DNA from: Rhodonellum sp041748555
Lineage (GTDB): Bacteria; Bacteroidota; Bacteroidia; Cytophagales; Cyclobacteriaceae
Direction: 5' to 3'
DNA: 21,638 nucleotides
NCBI GenBank assembly: GCA_041748555.1
Contig: JBGTDA010000123.1
Location: 1-21,638 of the forward strand
Position numbers and translations under genes: made by a program. Below are positions 1-7,759 of the stretch, one piece after another; position 1 is the first letter of the stretch, and every line of letters begins with the position of its first letter. The notes under the pieces were generated by a model that searched no databases, was not told the DNA's origin, and saw only the letters and a list, made by a program, of their open reading frames with translations.

Positions 1-49
1 AGTCAACGGATTTACAGTCCGTCCCAGTTGGCCGCTTTGGTATTCCCCC
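1..49 (-). tRNA. tRNA-Tyr (anticodon GTA), 5' part, cut by the window edge
   Basis: Read on the minus strand from 49 down to 1, the sequence begins with the acceptor strand GGGGGAA, then a D-arm, then an anticodon stem-loop ACGGA-CTGTAAA-TCCGT. The anticodon GTA lies at 15-13, so the tRNA reads the tyrosine codons TAC and TAT. The stem pairs perfectly over five base pairs. The sequence after the anticodon stem starts the variable arm, and the rest of the gene (long arm, T-arm, acceptor 3' strand) lies outside the window. The GGGGG start fits bacterial tRNA-Tyr, a class II tRNA. A strong promoter match lies about 60 bases upstream (108-138). Confidence 0.95.
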
Positions 50-107
50 AACTGTTTTTCCGTATAAAACCTGCCAGAATGATGTTTCGGGCCATCTTAA
101 CGGATGG

Positions 108-138
108 CAAAATTATACCCTTTTCTTAAACATTCAAA
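108..138 (-). promoter_or_regulatory. Bacteroidota-type promoter of the tRNA-Tyr gene
   Basis: On the minus strand there is TTTG (138-135), a spacer of exactly 19 bases (134-116), then TAATTTTG (115-108). This matches the primary sigma consensus known from Bacteroidota (-33 TTG/TTTG, about 19 bases, -7 TAnnTTTG) at every fixed position. Transcription would start near 101-104, giving a leader of about 50 bases before the tRNA 5' end at 49, to be removed by RNase P. No classic TTGACA/TATAAT pair explains the site better. Confidence 0.75.
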
Positions 139-202
139 ATATTGCTAAAAATTTTCTGCTTAATTTTAAGGCCCTGTTTTTAAGACCATAGAAATCAAGG
201 TA

Positions 203-2827
203 TTAATTAGATTCGATGTAAGAAGAAATGAAAAATTCCATATACCGCTTTGCCAAATCATCTTCTTCCTGTTCAAATATTTTCTGTGCTTTCTCCAAAA
301 TTCCCGGTTCATCTATGAATCCGAATAATGCCTGAAAAGCAGCAATCCGGATATAATTGGTCTGATGAGTTGAACCGATCCCGTATAAATTTTCAATCGC
401 TTGTTCTGTTTCTTCTCCGGCCATCCGAGCAAAATAATCCCCATAATAACCAATAAAATAGTAGAGGGATTGCCCATTTTGTGAATTCAACTTTTCATGA
501 AACCAATCAGCCTTGTCAGTTATTCCTTCACTGATGTAATAATCTGCCAAGGCTACAGCTATCCTGATATTGTTCTCATCGGAATAGGTATCAGCTATTT
601 TAGCCCTGTCAATATTATTTCCATTATCCAAATAGGCTCCTAAAGCAGCACCTGACACATAATAGGAAGGATGATCCATCCACTTCTGGAATTCACCTGA
701 ATACTTATCAGCATTAATCAATGCCAATATTTCAATCGCTGCAGATCTAACTGTGTTCTTGGAATCGTTTTTTGCAATATGGAAAACTGTCTCTTCTAGG
801 TTGTTAATGGAAACAAGCCATTCAGGGTGTTGGGATACATTCATCAAAGCCAGCTCGCGGATAGCCCAAAATGAATCTTTTAGTCCCAGGGTTATCAGTT
901 GCACCACCCCAGGCTCCTCCTCAAACATGCTGCTTAGACTATCCAATGCCTCATACCGGGCAACGCCAAATTCTGATAGATTATACTGATTAATGAAATG
1001 ATCTTTTCCACGAAATGACGATTTTTCTGCAAGTAATTCGACCGGTTCATCAAAAAACAAGGTTTCAACGGGTGACCCGGTTTCAATTGCAAATTGCTGC
1101 CATGCTTTATCAAGCATAAATTCCTTTTCGAATCTTTTACCCCCCTCATACCAACTGACTTTAAACGGCAGTTTATATAAAGGAGTATCCTCGAGATTTT
1201 GCCCTTGGGAAACTGTCAGGAGTAGGTTTTCAGGTTGTGAATAATCCACCTCATATTCCAATACCGGATGACCTGAAGCCAGGAACCATTGATTGAAATA
1301 CCAATTCAGATCCCTTCCAGTAATCTCTTCAAAAGCCATCCGAAGTTCATGTACCTCCACTGTGGAAAGTGCATGTTTTGTTAAATAATGATTCAGAGAT
1401 TGGAAAAAAGCTTCATCACCTATATGGCTTCTAAGCATATGCAATATCCTGCCACCTTTTGCATAGGAGTGGCTATCGAACATATCTTCGGAATTATCAT
1501 AATAAAACCTTACCAGATTCACCTGCTTTTCCTTGGCTTCATTCAGGTATTGCTCCATTTCTGACACATGGTGCATGTCCGCTTCATCCCGTCCCTCTTT
1601 ATGTTCAACCCAGAGGTATTCTGAATAATTAGCAAAGCCTTCGTTCAAGGTCAGATTTGCCCAGGATTCAGGGGTAACATAATTTCCAAACCATTGATGA
1701 AAAAGCTCATGGGCGATGATGCCGTCCCATTCACTGTCTATGGCTTCTCCGGCATTAAGATTCAGCTCTTCCATAAATACCGAAATGGTGGTATTTTCCA
1801 TCGCTCCTGAAACAAAATTTCTCACCACTACCTGATCATATTTTGGCCAGGGATATTTTACTCCTAGAAGATCTGAAAAAAACCCGATCATTTCAGGTGT
1901 ATGTTGAAACACGATTTTAGCGCCCTCTTCATATTCCTTTTCAACAAAGTAACTTAAAGGTATATCCCCCCAGCTGTCTTCAATTTTCACAAAATCCCCA
2001 ACAACCACTGCTGCTAAATAAGGAGCGTGGGTCTTATTCATTACCCATCGGTCTGTCCGGGTGCCATCTGTATTTTGAATACTGGATTGTAAAACTCCGT
2101 TGCTGATCGTTTTGTATCGGTCATCGACAGTAATCCGAAAATCCTGGGTTATCCTTTCGTTTGGACTGTCGATAGTAGGAAACCATTTGGAATTATGTTC
2201 TGTCTCACCCTGAGTCCAGATCTGTACAGGCATTTCTTCATTGCCGGTGGGATTAATAAAATACAATCCTTTTGTATCCGTAATTGCGGAACTTCCCTCA
2301 GCTGGATTTTCATTGGGTTTGGCGGTATACTTGATTCTTACACTAAGCGTATCTTCAGCTGAGTAACTTTCGGGCAAATATGCCGTGATCCTTTGGGTAT
2401 TATACCTGTAGTTCAGCTCCGTTTCCTCATCCCCTATTATCAAAGAAAAACTGTGGATATCAAAATCCTGAGCATCCAAAACCAACTCATTTTGACTGTA
2501 AAAATAGGGTTTTAAGGTGAGTAGAGCCTCTCCGTTGACAAATTGATTTTCAAAATCAAAAGAAAGTGCAAGATCAACATGAAGCAGGTCAAATTCCCGG
2601 GTTCTAGAAGCTTTGTAATCGGAGATCCTGTCTTCTAAAACATCAATACGTGCTTTATCAGGTTTAACGGCAACCGTATCCGCAGCAACCTCAGTTTGGA
2701 CCGGGTCTACTTCATTAACTTCAGATTGCGGTGGATCTACTTTTTCAACAACCTTTTTACTTCCCTGGCATGCGAATAAGAGCAAAAATAATAGCCAAAA
2801 ACATGGATTTGGATAATCGGATTTCAT
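203..2827 (-). CDS. M1 family zinc aminopeptidase, lipoprotein
   Basis: 874 residues. It removes N-terminal amino acids from peptides, probably in the periplasm or at the outer membrane. The protein starts with a lipoprotein signal (lipobox ending FAC, Cys20), followed by a charged Pro/Val/Glu linker (about 23-58). The M1 catalytic core shows the substrate-binding GAMEN motif at 341-345, the zinc site HELFH at 373-377 with the third ligand Glu396 (HExxH-X18-E), and the catalytic Tyr455 in SYAKGG. After about residue 600 the protein becomes helical, with a HEAT-like look, as in the C-terminal region of larger M1 enzymes. All key residues are present, so it should be active. The ATG at 2827 is the only start that gives the signal peptide. 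It diverges from the biotin-carrier gene with 47 bases between the two starts. The family assignment is secure; substrate preference cannot be told. Confidence 0.95.
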   Translation of the reverse strand: MKSDYPNPCFWLLFLLLFACQGSKKVVEKVDPPQSEVNEVDPVQTEVAADTVAVKPDKARIDVLEDRISDYKASRTREFDLLHVDLALSFDFENQFVNGEALLTLKPYFYSQNELVLDAQDFDIHSFSLIIGDEETELNYRYNTQRITAYLPESYSAEDTLSVRIKYTAKPNENPAEGSSAITDTKGLYFINPTGNEEMPVQIWTQGETEHNSKWFPTIDSPNERITQDFRITVDDRYKTISNGVLQSSIQNTDGTRTDRWVMNKTHAPYLAAVVVGDFVKIEDSWGDIPLSYFVEKEYEEGAKIVFQHTPEMIGFFSDLLGVKYPWPKYDQVVVRNFVSGAMENTTISVFMEELNLNAGEAIDSEWDGIIAHELFHQWFGNYVTPESWANLTLNEGFANYSEYLWVEHKEGRDEADMHHVSEMEQYLNEAKEKQVNLVRFYYDNSEDMFDSHSYAKGGRILHMLRSHIGDEAFFQSLNHYLTKHALSTVEVHELRMAFEEITGRDLNWYFNQWFLASGHPVLEYEVDYSQPENLLLTVSQGQNLEDTPLYKLPFKVSWYEGGKRFEKEFMLDKAWQQFAIETGSPVETLFFDEPVELLAEKSSFRGKDHFINQYNLSEFGVARYEALDSLSSMFEEEPGVVQLITLGLKDSFWAIRELALMNVSQHPEWLVSINNLEETVFHIAKNDSKNTVRSAAIEILALINADKYSGEFQKWMDHPSYYVSGAALGAYLDNGNNIDRAKIADTYSDENNIRIAVALADYYISEGITDKADWFHEKLNSQNGQSLYYFIGYYGDYFARMAGEETEQAIENLYGIGSTHQTNYIRIAAFQALFGFIDEPGILEKAQKIFEQEEDDLAKRYMEFFISSYIESN

Positions 2828-2874
2828 AAAAGGCTTTTAAAGATAAATTGTATATTTATCGCAAAATAAAAGAA

Positions 2875-3369
2875 ATGTATTCAGTTAGCATCAATAAAAA
2901 AGCATTAAAAGTAGAAAAAACAGAAAAGGGTTTTACTGTCGACGGTGTTTTTTTAAACCTTGATCAATTGCAAATATCTGAAAATCAATTTCATATCTTA
3001 CCTAAAGGGAAATCCATAAGTGTTGAGCTTATCCACATTCAGGCTGACACTAAAACCGTCCTTGTTAAACTTGACAATAAGATTGCCGAAGTCCGGCTAA
3101 AGGATAAGTTTGATCTTCTACTTGAGAAGCTTGGAATGAACGGATCATCGACCGTACAGATTAAGGTATTAAAAGCTCCGATGCCTGGGCTGATTTTTGA
3201 AATTAAGGTTAAAGAAGGGGATGAAGTGAAAAAAGGTGATCCGATTTTGATATTGGAAGCCATGAAAATGGAAAATTTACTTAAATCTCCCGGTGAGGGG
3301 GTTGTCAAAGAAATTAAGATCAAAAAGGGAGAAAGTGTGGAGAAAAATCAGGTGCTGATTCGATTTTAA
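2875..3369 (+). CDS. Biotin-carrier (biotinyl-lipoyl attachment) domain protein
   Basis: 164 residues from the ATG at 2875. The C-terminal part (about 97-164) is a biotinyl domain: an APMPG entry strand, then EAMKMEN, in which Lys131 is the expected biotinylation site, then the mirrored second half ending in VLIRF. The domain carries carboxybiotin between biotin carboxylase and carboxyltransferase subunits. The first ~95 residues form a beta-rich N-terminal region common in the stand-alone biotin proteins of Bacteroidota. The frame stays open upstream to a TTG at 2848, but the ATG at 2875, after an A-rich stretch, is the better start. No carboxylase or carboxyltransferase gene lies next to it, so its enzyme partner (acetyl-, propionyl- or pyruvate-type carboxylase) must be encoded elsewhere. 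It could also be a subunit of a sodium-pump decarboxylase; the sequence does not decide. Confidence 0.88.
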   Translation: MYSVSINKKALKVEKTEKGFTVDGVFLNLDQLQISENQFHILPKGKSISVELIHIQADTKTVLVKLDNKIAEVRLKDKFDLLLEKLGMNGSSTVQIKVLKAPMPGLIFEIKVKEGDEVKKGDPILILEAMKMENLLKSPGEGVVKEIKIKKGESVEKNQVLIRF

Positions 3370-3403
3370 TAACCGACTTTTTAGAAATCTTACCTTAAGA
3401 ATT

Positions 3404-3411
3404 TATATTTG
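3404..3411 (+). promoter_or_regulatory. Probable -7 element of the pyrH-frr promoter
   Basis: TATATTTG fits the Bacteroidota -7 consensus TAnnTTTG perfectly. The -33 box is weak: 19-20 bases upstream there is only a T-rich TTTTTAG, not TTG. Transcription would start near 3418, leaving a leader of about 55 bases before the pyrH ATG. A short inverted repeat, CCGAC (3373-3377) and GTCGG (3411-3415), brackets the element, so an operator is possible but not shown. Confidence 0.45.
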
Positions 3412-3473
3412 TCGGATTTATCAATGGATAATTCGCTATTTTAACTTATCTGATTTCAAACAGTAATCACATT

Positions 3474-4184
3474 ATGAAATACAAAAGAATCTTACTTAAG
3501 CTAAGCGGCGAGGCTTTGATGGGTGAACAGAGTTATGGAATAGACCCAAAAAGACTCGATCAATATGCTCAGGAAATAAAAAAAACACAGGATTTGGGTA
3601 TAGAAATCGCCATTGTCATCGGAGGGGGTAATATTTTTAGAGGTGTGCAGTCCAAAAATACGGGGATAGATCGTGTTCAAGGCGATTATATGGGGATGCT
3701 TGCCACCTTGATCAATGCAATGGCGCTACAAAGCGCTTTGGAACAAACCGGAATGTACACCAGACTTATGTCAGGATTTAAAGTTGAAAATGTGTGTGAA
3801 CCCTTTATCCGAAGAAGAGCTATAAGACATCTGGAAAAGGGAAGAATCGTGATTTTTGGAGCAGGAATCGGAAATCCTTATTTTACAACTGACTCGACTG
3901 CAAGTTTGCGGGCCATCGAAATCGAAGCTGAGGTGGTATTGAAAGGTACCCGCGTGGATGGTGTCTATACTTCGGATCCCGAAAAAGACAAAAATGCAAC
4001 CCGCTACGTAACCCTTTCTTTTCAGGAAGCCTATGAAAAGAATCTAAGCATAATGGATATGACTGCCTTCACGCTCTGTCAGGAAAACAATCTTCCGATA
4101 ATAGTTTTTGATATGAACAAAGAGGGAAACCTGCAAAAAATAGTCAAAGGTGAAGAAATAGGAACTTTAATAACATCAAATTAA
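3474..4184 (+). CDS. pyrH: UMP kinase
   Basis: 236 residues, the usual length for bacterial UMP kinase. The cytoplasmic enzyme phosphorylates UMP to UDP with ATP and feeds pyrimidine nucleotide synthesis. It belongs to the amino-acid-kinase fold. Visible motifs are the N-terminal KLSGEAL (9-15), the glycine-rich GGGNIFRG (50-57), the DYMGMLATLINA helix (71-82) that binds UMP, and the TDSTASLRA plus KGTRVDGVY block (139-165) that lines the ATP site. The start ATG is clear, with the family N-terminus intact. The frr gene follows after 12 bases, so the two are co-transcribed, as in most bacteria. The usual rpsB-tsf genes upstream are absent here; a biotin-carrier gene takes their place. Confidence 0.98.
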   Translation: MKYKRILLKLSGEALMGEQSYGIDPKRLDQYAQEIKKTQDLGIEIAIVIGGGNIFRGVQSKNTGIDRVQGDYMGMLATLINAMALQSALEQTGMYTRLMSGFKVENVCEPFIRRRAIRHLEKGRIVIFGAGIGNPYFTTDSTASLRAIEIEAEVVLKGTRVDGVYTSDPEKDKNATRYVTLSFQEAYEKNLSIMDMTAFTLCQENNLPIIVFDMNKEGNLQKIVKGEEIGTLITSN

Positions 4185-4196
4185 GCCACAATTAAA

Positions 4197-4757
4197 ATGG
4201 AAGAAATTCAACTGCAACTGGAAGAAACCCAAGAATTGATGCAAAAAGCAGTAGATCATACTGTTACCGAATTTTTGAAGATCAGAGCCGGAAAAGCAAT
4301 GCCAAATCTTCTGGATGGCATTATGGTATCCTATTATGGAGCACCGACTCCCTTGTCCCAGGTAGCTTCAGTCACTACTCCTGATGCAAGAACTTTATCA
4401 ATAAAACCCTGGGAAAGAAATCTGATTACAGAAATTGAGCGTTCAATCATCAATTCTGATCTGGGATTGGCCCCACAAAATAACGGAGAAATCGTAATCC
4501 TGACCATTCCGCCGCTGACAGAAGAACGGAGGAGAAACCTTGTGAAACAGGCTAAAATGGAAAGCGAGAATGGAAAGATAAGTATTCGGACAGTAAGAAA
4601 AGACACCATGGATTCACTGAAAAAACTTCAAAAAGAAGGTGCTTCGGAAGACGAGGTGAAAAGGGCCGAAGACACCGTCCAAAAATTTACGGATCAATAT
4701 TCAGCAAAAATTGATGAATTACTTGCCAAAAAAGAAGTTGAGATCATGAAGGTTTAA
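4197..4757 (+). CDS. frr: Ribosome recycling factor
   Basis: 186 residues, the standard length. Together with EF-G it splits the post-termination ribosome into subunits so that they can be reused. The conserved core is visible: the KIRAGKAMPNLLDGI helix (about 28-42), the YYGAPTPLSQVASV hinge (46-59), the KPWER motif (70-74) and the ERRRNLVKQAK segment (about 110-120), followed by the long C-terminal helix. Nothing is missing. It is the last gene of the pyrH-frr unit, 12 bases behind pyrH, and is followed by a hairpin terminator at 4793-4820. Confidence 0.98.
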   Translation: MEEIQLQLEETQELMQKAVDHTVTEFLKIRAGKAMPNLLDGIMVSYYGAPTPLSQVASVTTPDARTLSIKPWERNLITEIERSIINSDLGLAPQNNGEIVILTIPPLTEERRRNLVKQAKMESENGKISIRTVRKDTMDSLKKLQKEGASEDEVKRAEDTVQKFTDQYSAKIDELLAKKEVEIMKV

Positions 4758-4792
4758 AAACACCTTTTCTGATAATTATTGAATTAATAATT

Positions 4793-4820
4793 AAAAAGCC
4801 TGCTGTAGAGTGGGCTTTTT
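4793..4820. terminator. Bidirectional hairpin terminator between frr and the DUF5686 gene
   Basis: AAAAAGCC (4793-4800) and GGCTTTTT (4813-4820) form a perfect 8-bp stem around a 12-base loop. The T-run closes the hairpin on the plus strand, and the A-run gives the same structure on the minus strand. It sits between the convergent frr (plus) and DUF5686 (minus) genes, so it can end both transcripts. Confidence 0.8.
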
Positions 4821-4856
4821 GATTGTTATATTGAAGGGATCGATGAAAAGAATGTT

Positions 4857-4871
4857 TCTGATTGGATCAGA
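4857..4871. repeat. Small inverted repeat in the convergent spacer
   Basis: TCTGAT (4857-4862) and ATCAGA (4866-4871) are perfectly complementary around TGG. On the plus strand it is followed by TTTT, so it could act as a backup terminator for frr read-through. It is short and could be chance. The rest of the spacer 4821-4947 shows nothing I can name. Confidence 0.35.
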
Positions 4872-4947
4872 TTTTCACTTAGATCTCCTGTATAAATTCT
4901 AAAAAGTCCTTCCTTCTAATGGGACCGATGGCATAGGAATCAATTGT

Positions 4948-7602
4948 CTATTCATCAATTCCAATGTTGATAAAACTTGCAATACCGAATCTCACACCAC
5001 CACGGGAATATTTTCCGTTTTCAAATCCTGCGCCCATTTCCAGTCTGAAAATCCTGAACAGATTATCCAGAGAATATCCCACTTCCCAATAATGAGGGGC
5101 GTTTTGGGTTTTGAGATAATTGAAAAAGATGTTTTCTCTGACTCCCGAAAACCTTAACATCGGCAACTGGGTCAGCAGGAATTTTCTGAACTGATAATGA
5201 ACTATGCTACTAATGTATTGGGATTGGGTGCTGTATTGATAATAATCCATAAAACGGTAGTTGGATGCCACGCCCATGTTCGCAAAAATGGTTCTGTTGC
5301 CGCCAAAATGCTTGTAATCTGCAAAATAAACTTCCCTATTATTGATGAAGGCACCTGCACTTATATTGAAGTCAAGTTTTCCGCTGACCCCAAAATTGAA
5401 GAAGTGCTCGATCCCTGCTTCAAATAAATCAAAATTTGCCGCTGCTCCATCATTGAACAGATCTCCAAATCCTTTTTTATAGGCAAAATTGATCAAGGGA
5501 GCAGTACTGTAAAGCGGCCTTTTTCGGCCGTTCCGGATGCTGTATTTCAATCCCGGTCGCCACTCAAATGATGTTTGCCAAATCACTGCTTTATGATTTT
5601 CAAATGCTGAAGGAGATGCTTCTACATTATCCGGTCTGTTATCGGAATATACCCTTTCAGGCTTCTTATAGAAACTAAAGTCCGAATTGTTGAAAACTTC
5701 CCTTCTCTCGGCTACAGTAATATTCGTCCTGTAGGTAAAAGCATCATTGACCCGATGTGCAAAATAGAACTTCCCAAAATCCTGCTCATAAAGTTTCATG
5801 TAATTTTGCCTGAACCATATTGAATATAATGCATTGACCTGCTCATTGATCGGATCATCACCGTTGAACTGGTAGATATAAGAGCCTCCGGTTAGTCCGA
5901 TTGTGAAACCAAGACTTCCTTTGGTGACCGACCGCCTGATGTCCAGTGTTCCGTAAGTTTTCTTACTTGCAAATCCATATCGGACTTCGGGTCTTAAATT
6001 CCACGACCTTACATGATTGGTCACACTGTCAGCCATTTTGGTGACTTTTTCCTTTCTATAAAATCCCGATAAACCTACTTTATAACCCTCCACGGTGTTG
6101 AAAGACATCTTACCAAGGTTCGTATGAAATCCCGCAGATTTTCCTTTTCCGAAATAATAGGATCCACCCATCAGGATTTCCAGTGGCTGGAATTTCCGTC
6201 TTGCCTTTTGGGAAACACTGTCCTGATCACTTTTTTTGGCTGCCTCCATCACAGCCAGGCTGTCATCCCGCTCATATCCGCTGATTTCTGATTCTGTAAG
6301 TTTTACAGGGCGAATACTGTCCCAGTAGCTTAAACCCCTTTTTTTGGCCATGGAATCTACACTATAGAGCCTTTCTGAGACAACATCCAAATTCTCTCTT
6401 TCTTTCAGTGCTTCCTTTTCATATTCATTGACAAGCTTCCTGAAATCCTTTCTGGTCATTTGATCCGCATCGCCCATCTGTTCCATTGCCGAAAGTCTTT
6501 TGTCAAACCCAGCTATCTCTTTCGGCACTTCAGCAACTTTTTCATCGATGATTTCAGTTTCTACTATCAAATCAGGATTCAAAACGATGTCATAATCCCT
6601 TGTAGAAGCCAAATATTTGTATTCTCCTGCAAAACCAAAAAATTTCCCTCCAAAAGTGTAAATATGTGTTGTAGGCATCCATACATTTTCTTCCACAGGT
6701 GCATATTGTTGCTTCACTCCTATGTTGAAACCCAAAAGGGAGGTGGTCAGGTCCAGGCTATGAATTGCCCACAAATCGTCAATTATAAAAATGTGGCCGT
6801 CAAAAACGCGCTCGCCCTTGGATCGCGGAGTAACCCTAATCTTACTGACCATCACATCATTTTCAAAAAACGAACCCTCATATCTGAACCTATAATATGC
6901 AAAAGCGGATACGGATAAAGGGGAAACAGCGTCGTTGATCTTGTCATTATAAAAGCTTGTGGCAATGTAAGGTGCCGGAGAAGTCTGATTATTATCTCCG
7001 TTGGTCCGGATGCTGATCACTTTCTCTTCCACTTTATTTGGCTGGGAAAAAGAAATCTGTGATACAGATTCGGTAGTGTAAGCTTCGTTGAGTTTTACAC
7101 CTTCCTTCTTGAGTTCTTTTTTCATGAAAAAAGGTGCATCAGTCAGCTGTCCGGTTCCTTTTAGATACACCATCATGCTGTATTGCTGCACCTGAAGGCG
7201 GTGGAATTTTGCTTTGGAAATTGCCTTGCGCATAATGGTGAGAGCCGGGTCTTCCTGACCGCTTTTTACGATCACTTCCTGAAGGGAATAAACCTGCTCT
7301 TCAAGTTCAAAATTAATTTCTACCCATTCATCACCTACTTCCACGGTTTTCAATACGGAGGCAAATCCCATATTCTGAACAATAACATCATAAAAGCCCG
7401 GTTTCAAACTATACTCATAAATACCCTCCTGATTGGTGGGAACCCCATCAGCCAGATTACGGATATAGACAGAGGCATATGCCAGTGGATTTCCTGAATC
7501 AGAGGTCACTTTACCTCTGATCCCCTGAGCATTTAGTCCAAAAGATAAGAACTGAAAAAGCACTATAATGTGGAAAGCCCAGATTGCCGTTTTTCCCCTC
7601 AT
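4948..7602 (-). CDS. DUF5686 protein with N-terminal carboxypeptidase-regulatory-like domain, outer membrane
   Basis: 884 residues. A signal peptide is evident (hydrophobic stretch 7-23, likely cleavage after LNA at 25). Residues about 27-112 form a CarboxypepD_reg-like beta-sandwich (GxVTSDSGNPLAYASV start, MGF and VEVGD strands), as found at the front of many Bacteroidota outer-membrane receptors. The rest matches the DUF5686 family: a conserved region of about 120-360 (including DGHIFIIDDLWAIHSLDL), a charged middle (about 370-470), and a C-terminal part from about 480 of alternating aromatic/polar strands that looks like an outer-membrane beta-barrel. The function of the family is not known to me; a role in outer-membrane biogenesis or transport is a guess. 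It diverges from the TonB receptor gene with 157 bases between starts and ends at the shared terminator 4793-4820. No TonB box or plug domain is seen, so it is not a TonB receptor itself. Confidence 0.88.
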   Translation of the reverse strand: MRGKTAIWAFHIIVLFQFLSFGLNAQGIRGKVTSDSGNPLAYASVYIRNLADGVPTNQEGIYEYSLKPGFYDVIVQNMGFASVLKTVEVGDEWVEINFELEEQVYSLQEVIVKSGQEDPALTIMRKAISKAKFHRLQVQQYSMMVYLKGTGQLTDAPFFMKKELKKEGVKLNEAYTTESVSQISFSQPNKVEEKVISIRTNGDNNQTSPAPYIATSFYNDKINDAVSPLSVSAFAYYRFRYEGSFFENDVMVSKIRVTPRSKGERVFDGHIFIIDDLWAIHSLDLTTSLLGFNIGVKQQYAPVEENVWMPTTHIYTFGGKFFGFAGEYKYLASTRDYDIVLNPDLIVETEIIDEKVAEVPKEIAGFDKRLSAMEQMGDADQMTRKDFRKLVNEYEKEALKERENLDVVSERLYSVDSMAKKRGLSYWDSIRPVKLTESEISGYERDDSLAVMEAAKKSDQDSVSQKARRKFQPLEILMGGSYYFGKGKSAGFHTNLGKMSFNTVEGYKVGLSGFYRKEKVTKMADSVTNHVRSWNLRPEVRYGFASKKTYGTLDIRRSVTKGSLGFTIGLTGGSYIYQFNGDDPINEQVNALYSIWFRQNYMKLYEQDFGKFYFAHRVNDAFTYRTNITVAERREVFNNSDFSFYKKPERVYSDNRPDNVEASPSAFENHKAVIWQTSFEWRPGLKYSIRNGRKRPLYSTAPLINFAYKKGFGDLFNDGAAANFDLFEAGIEHFFNFGVSGKLDFNISAGAFINNREVYFADYKHFGGNRTIFANMGVASNYRFMDYYQYSTQSQYISSIVHYQFRKFLLTQLPMLRFSGVRENIFFNYLKTQNAPHYWEVGYSLDNLFRIFRLEMGAGFENGKYSRGGVRFGIASFINIGIDE

Positions 7603-7647
7603 TTGATTGTGATTTAAAAGATTTTCGGAAAATTAAGATATAAGTTT

Positions 7648-7655
7648 CAAATGTA
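7648..7655 (-). promoter_or_regulatory. Possible -7 element for the DUF5686 gene
   Basis: Read on the minus strand, TACATTTG matches TAnnTTTG exactly, 45 bases upstream of the DUF5686 start codon. No TTG lies 18-22 bases further upstream, so the promoter is only half supported. The other side of this 157-base divergent region (7656-7759) must hold the promoter of the TonB receptor gene, but I see only one-mismatch forms there (for example TATATTTT near 7730). Confidence 0.35.
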
Positions 7656-7759
7656 AGCAACAGCTCAATGGATTTGACATTTATTAACCATAAAGCAAGA
7701 ATTTATAAATTCATTTCCTATATTTTCAAATAATCAAAGCAATTGAAACCCAGATCCTA

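Noticed and set aside
139..202. Terminator after the M1 aminopeptidase gene
   Set aside because: Only a very weak AT-rich inverted repeat (CTTAA-AA-TTAAG on the minus strand) without a stable stem; not enough to call.
2848..2874. TTG start that would add nine residues to the biotin-carrier protein
   Set aside because: The ATG at 2875 follows an A-rich stretch and begins the regular family N-terminus; the extension has no homology-like features and TTG starts are rare.
6460..6918. Open frame of 152 codons on the plus strand inside the DUF5686 gene
   Set aside because: It is antisense to a well-supported coding region, with a Cys/His/Phe-rich translation typical of a shadow frame.
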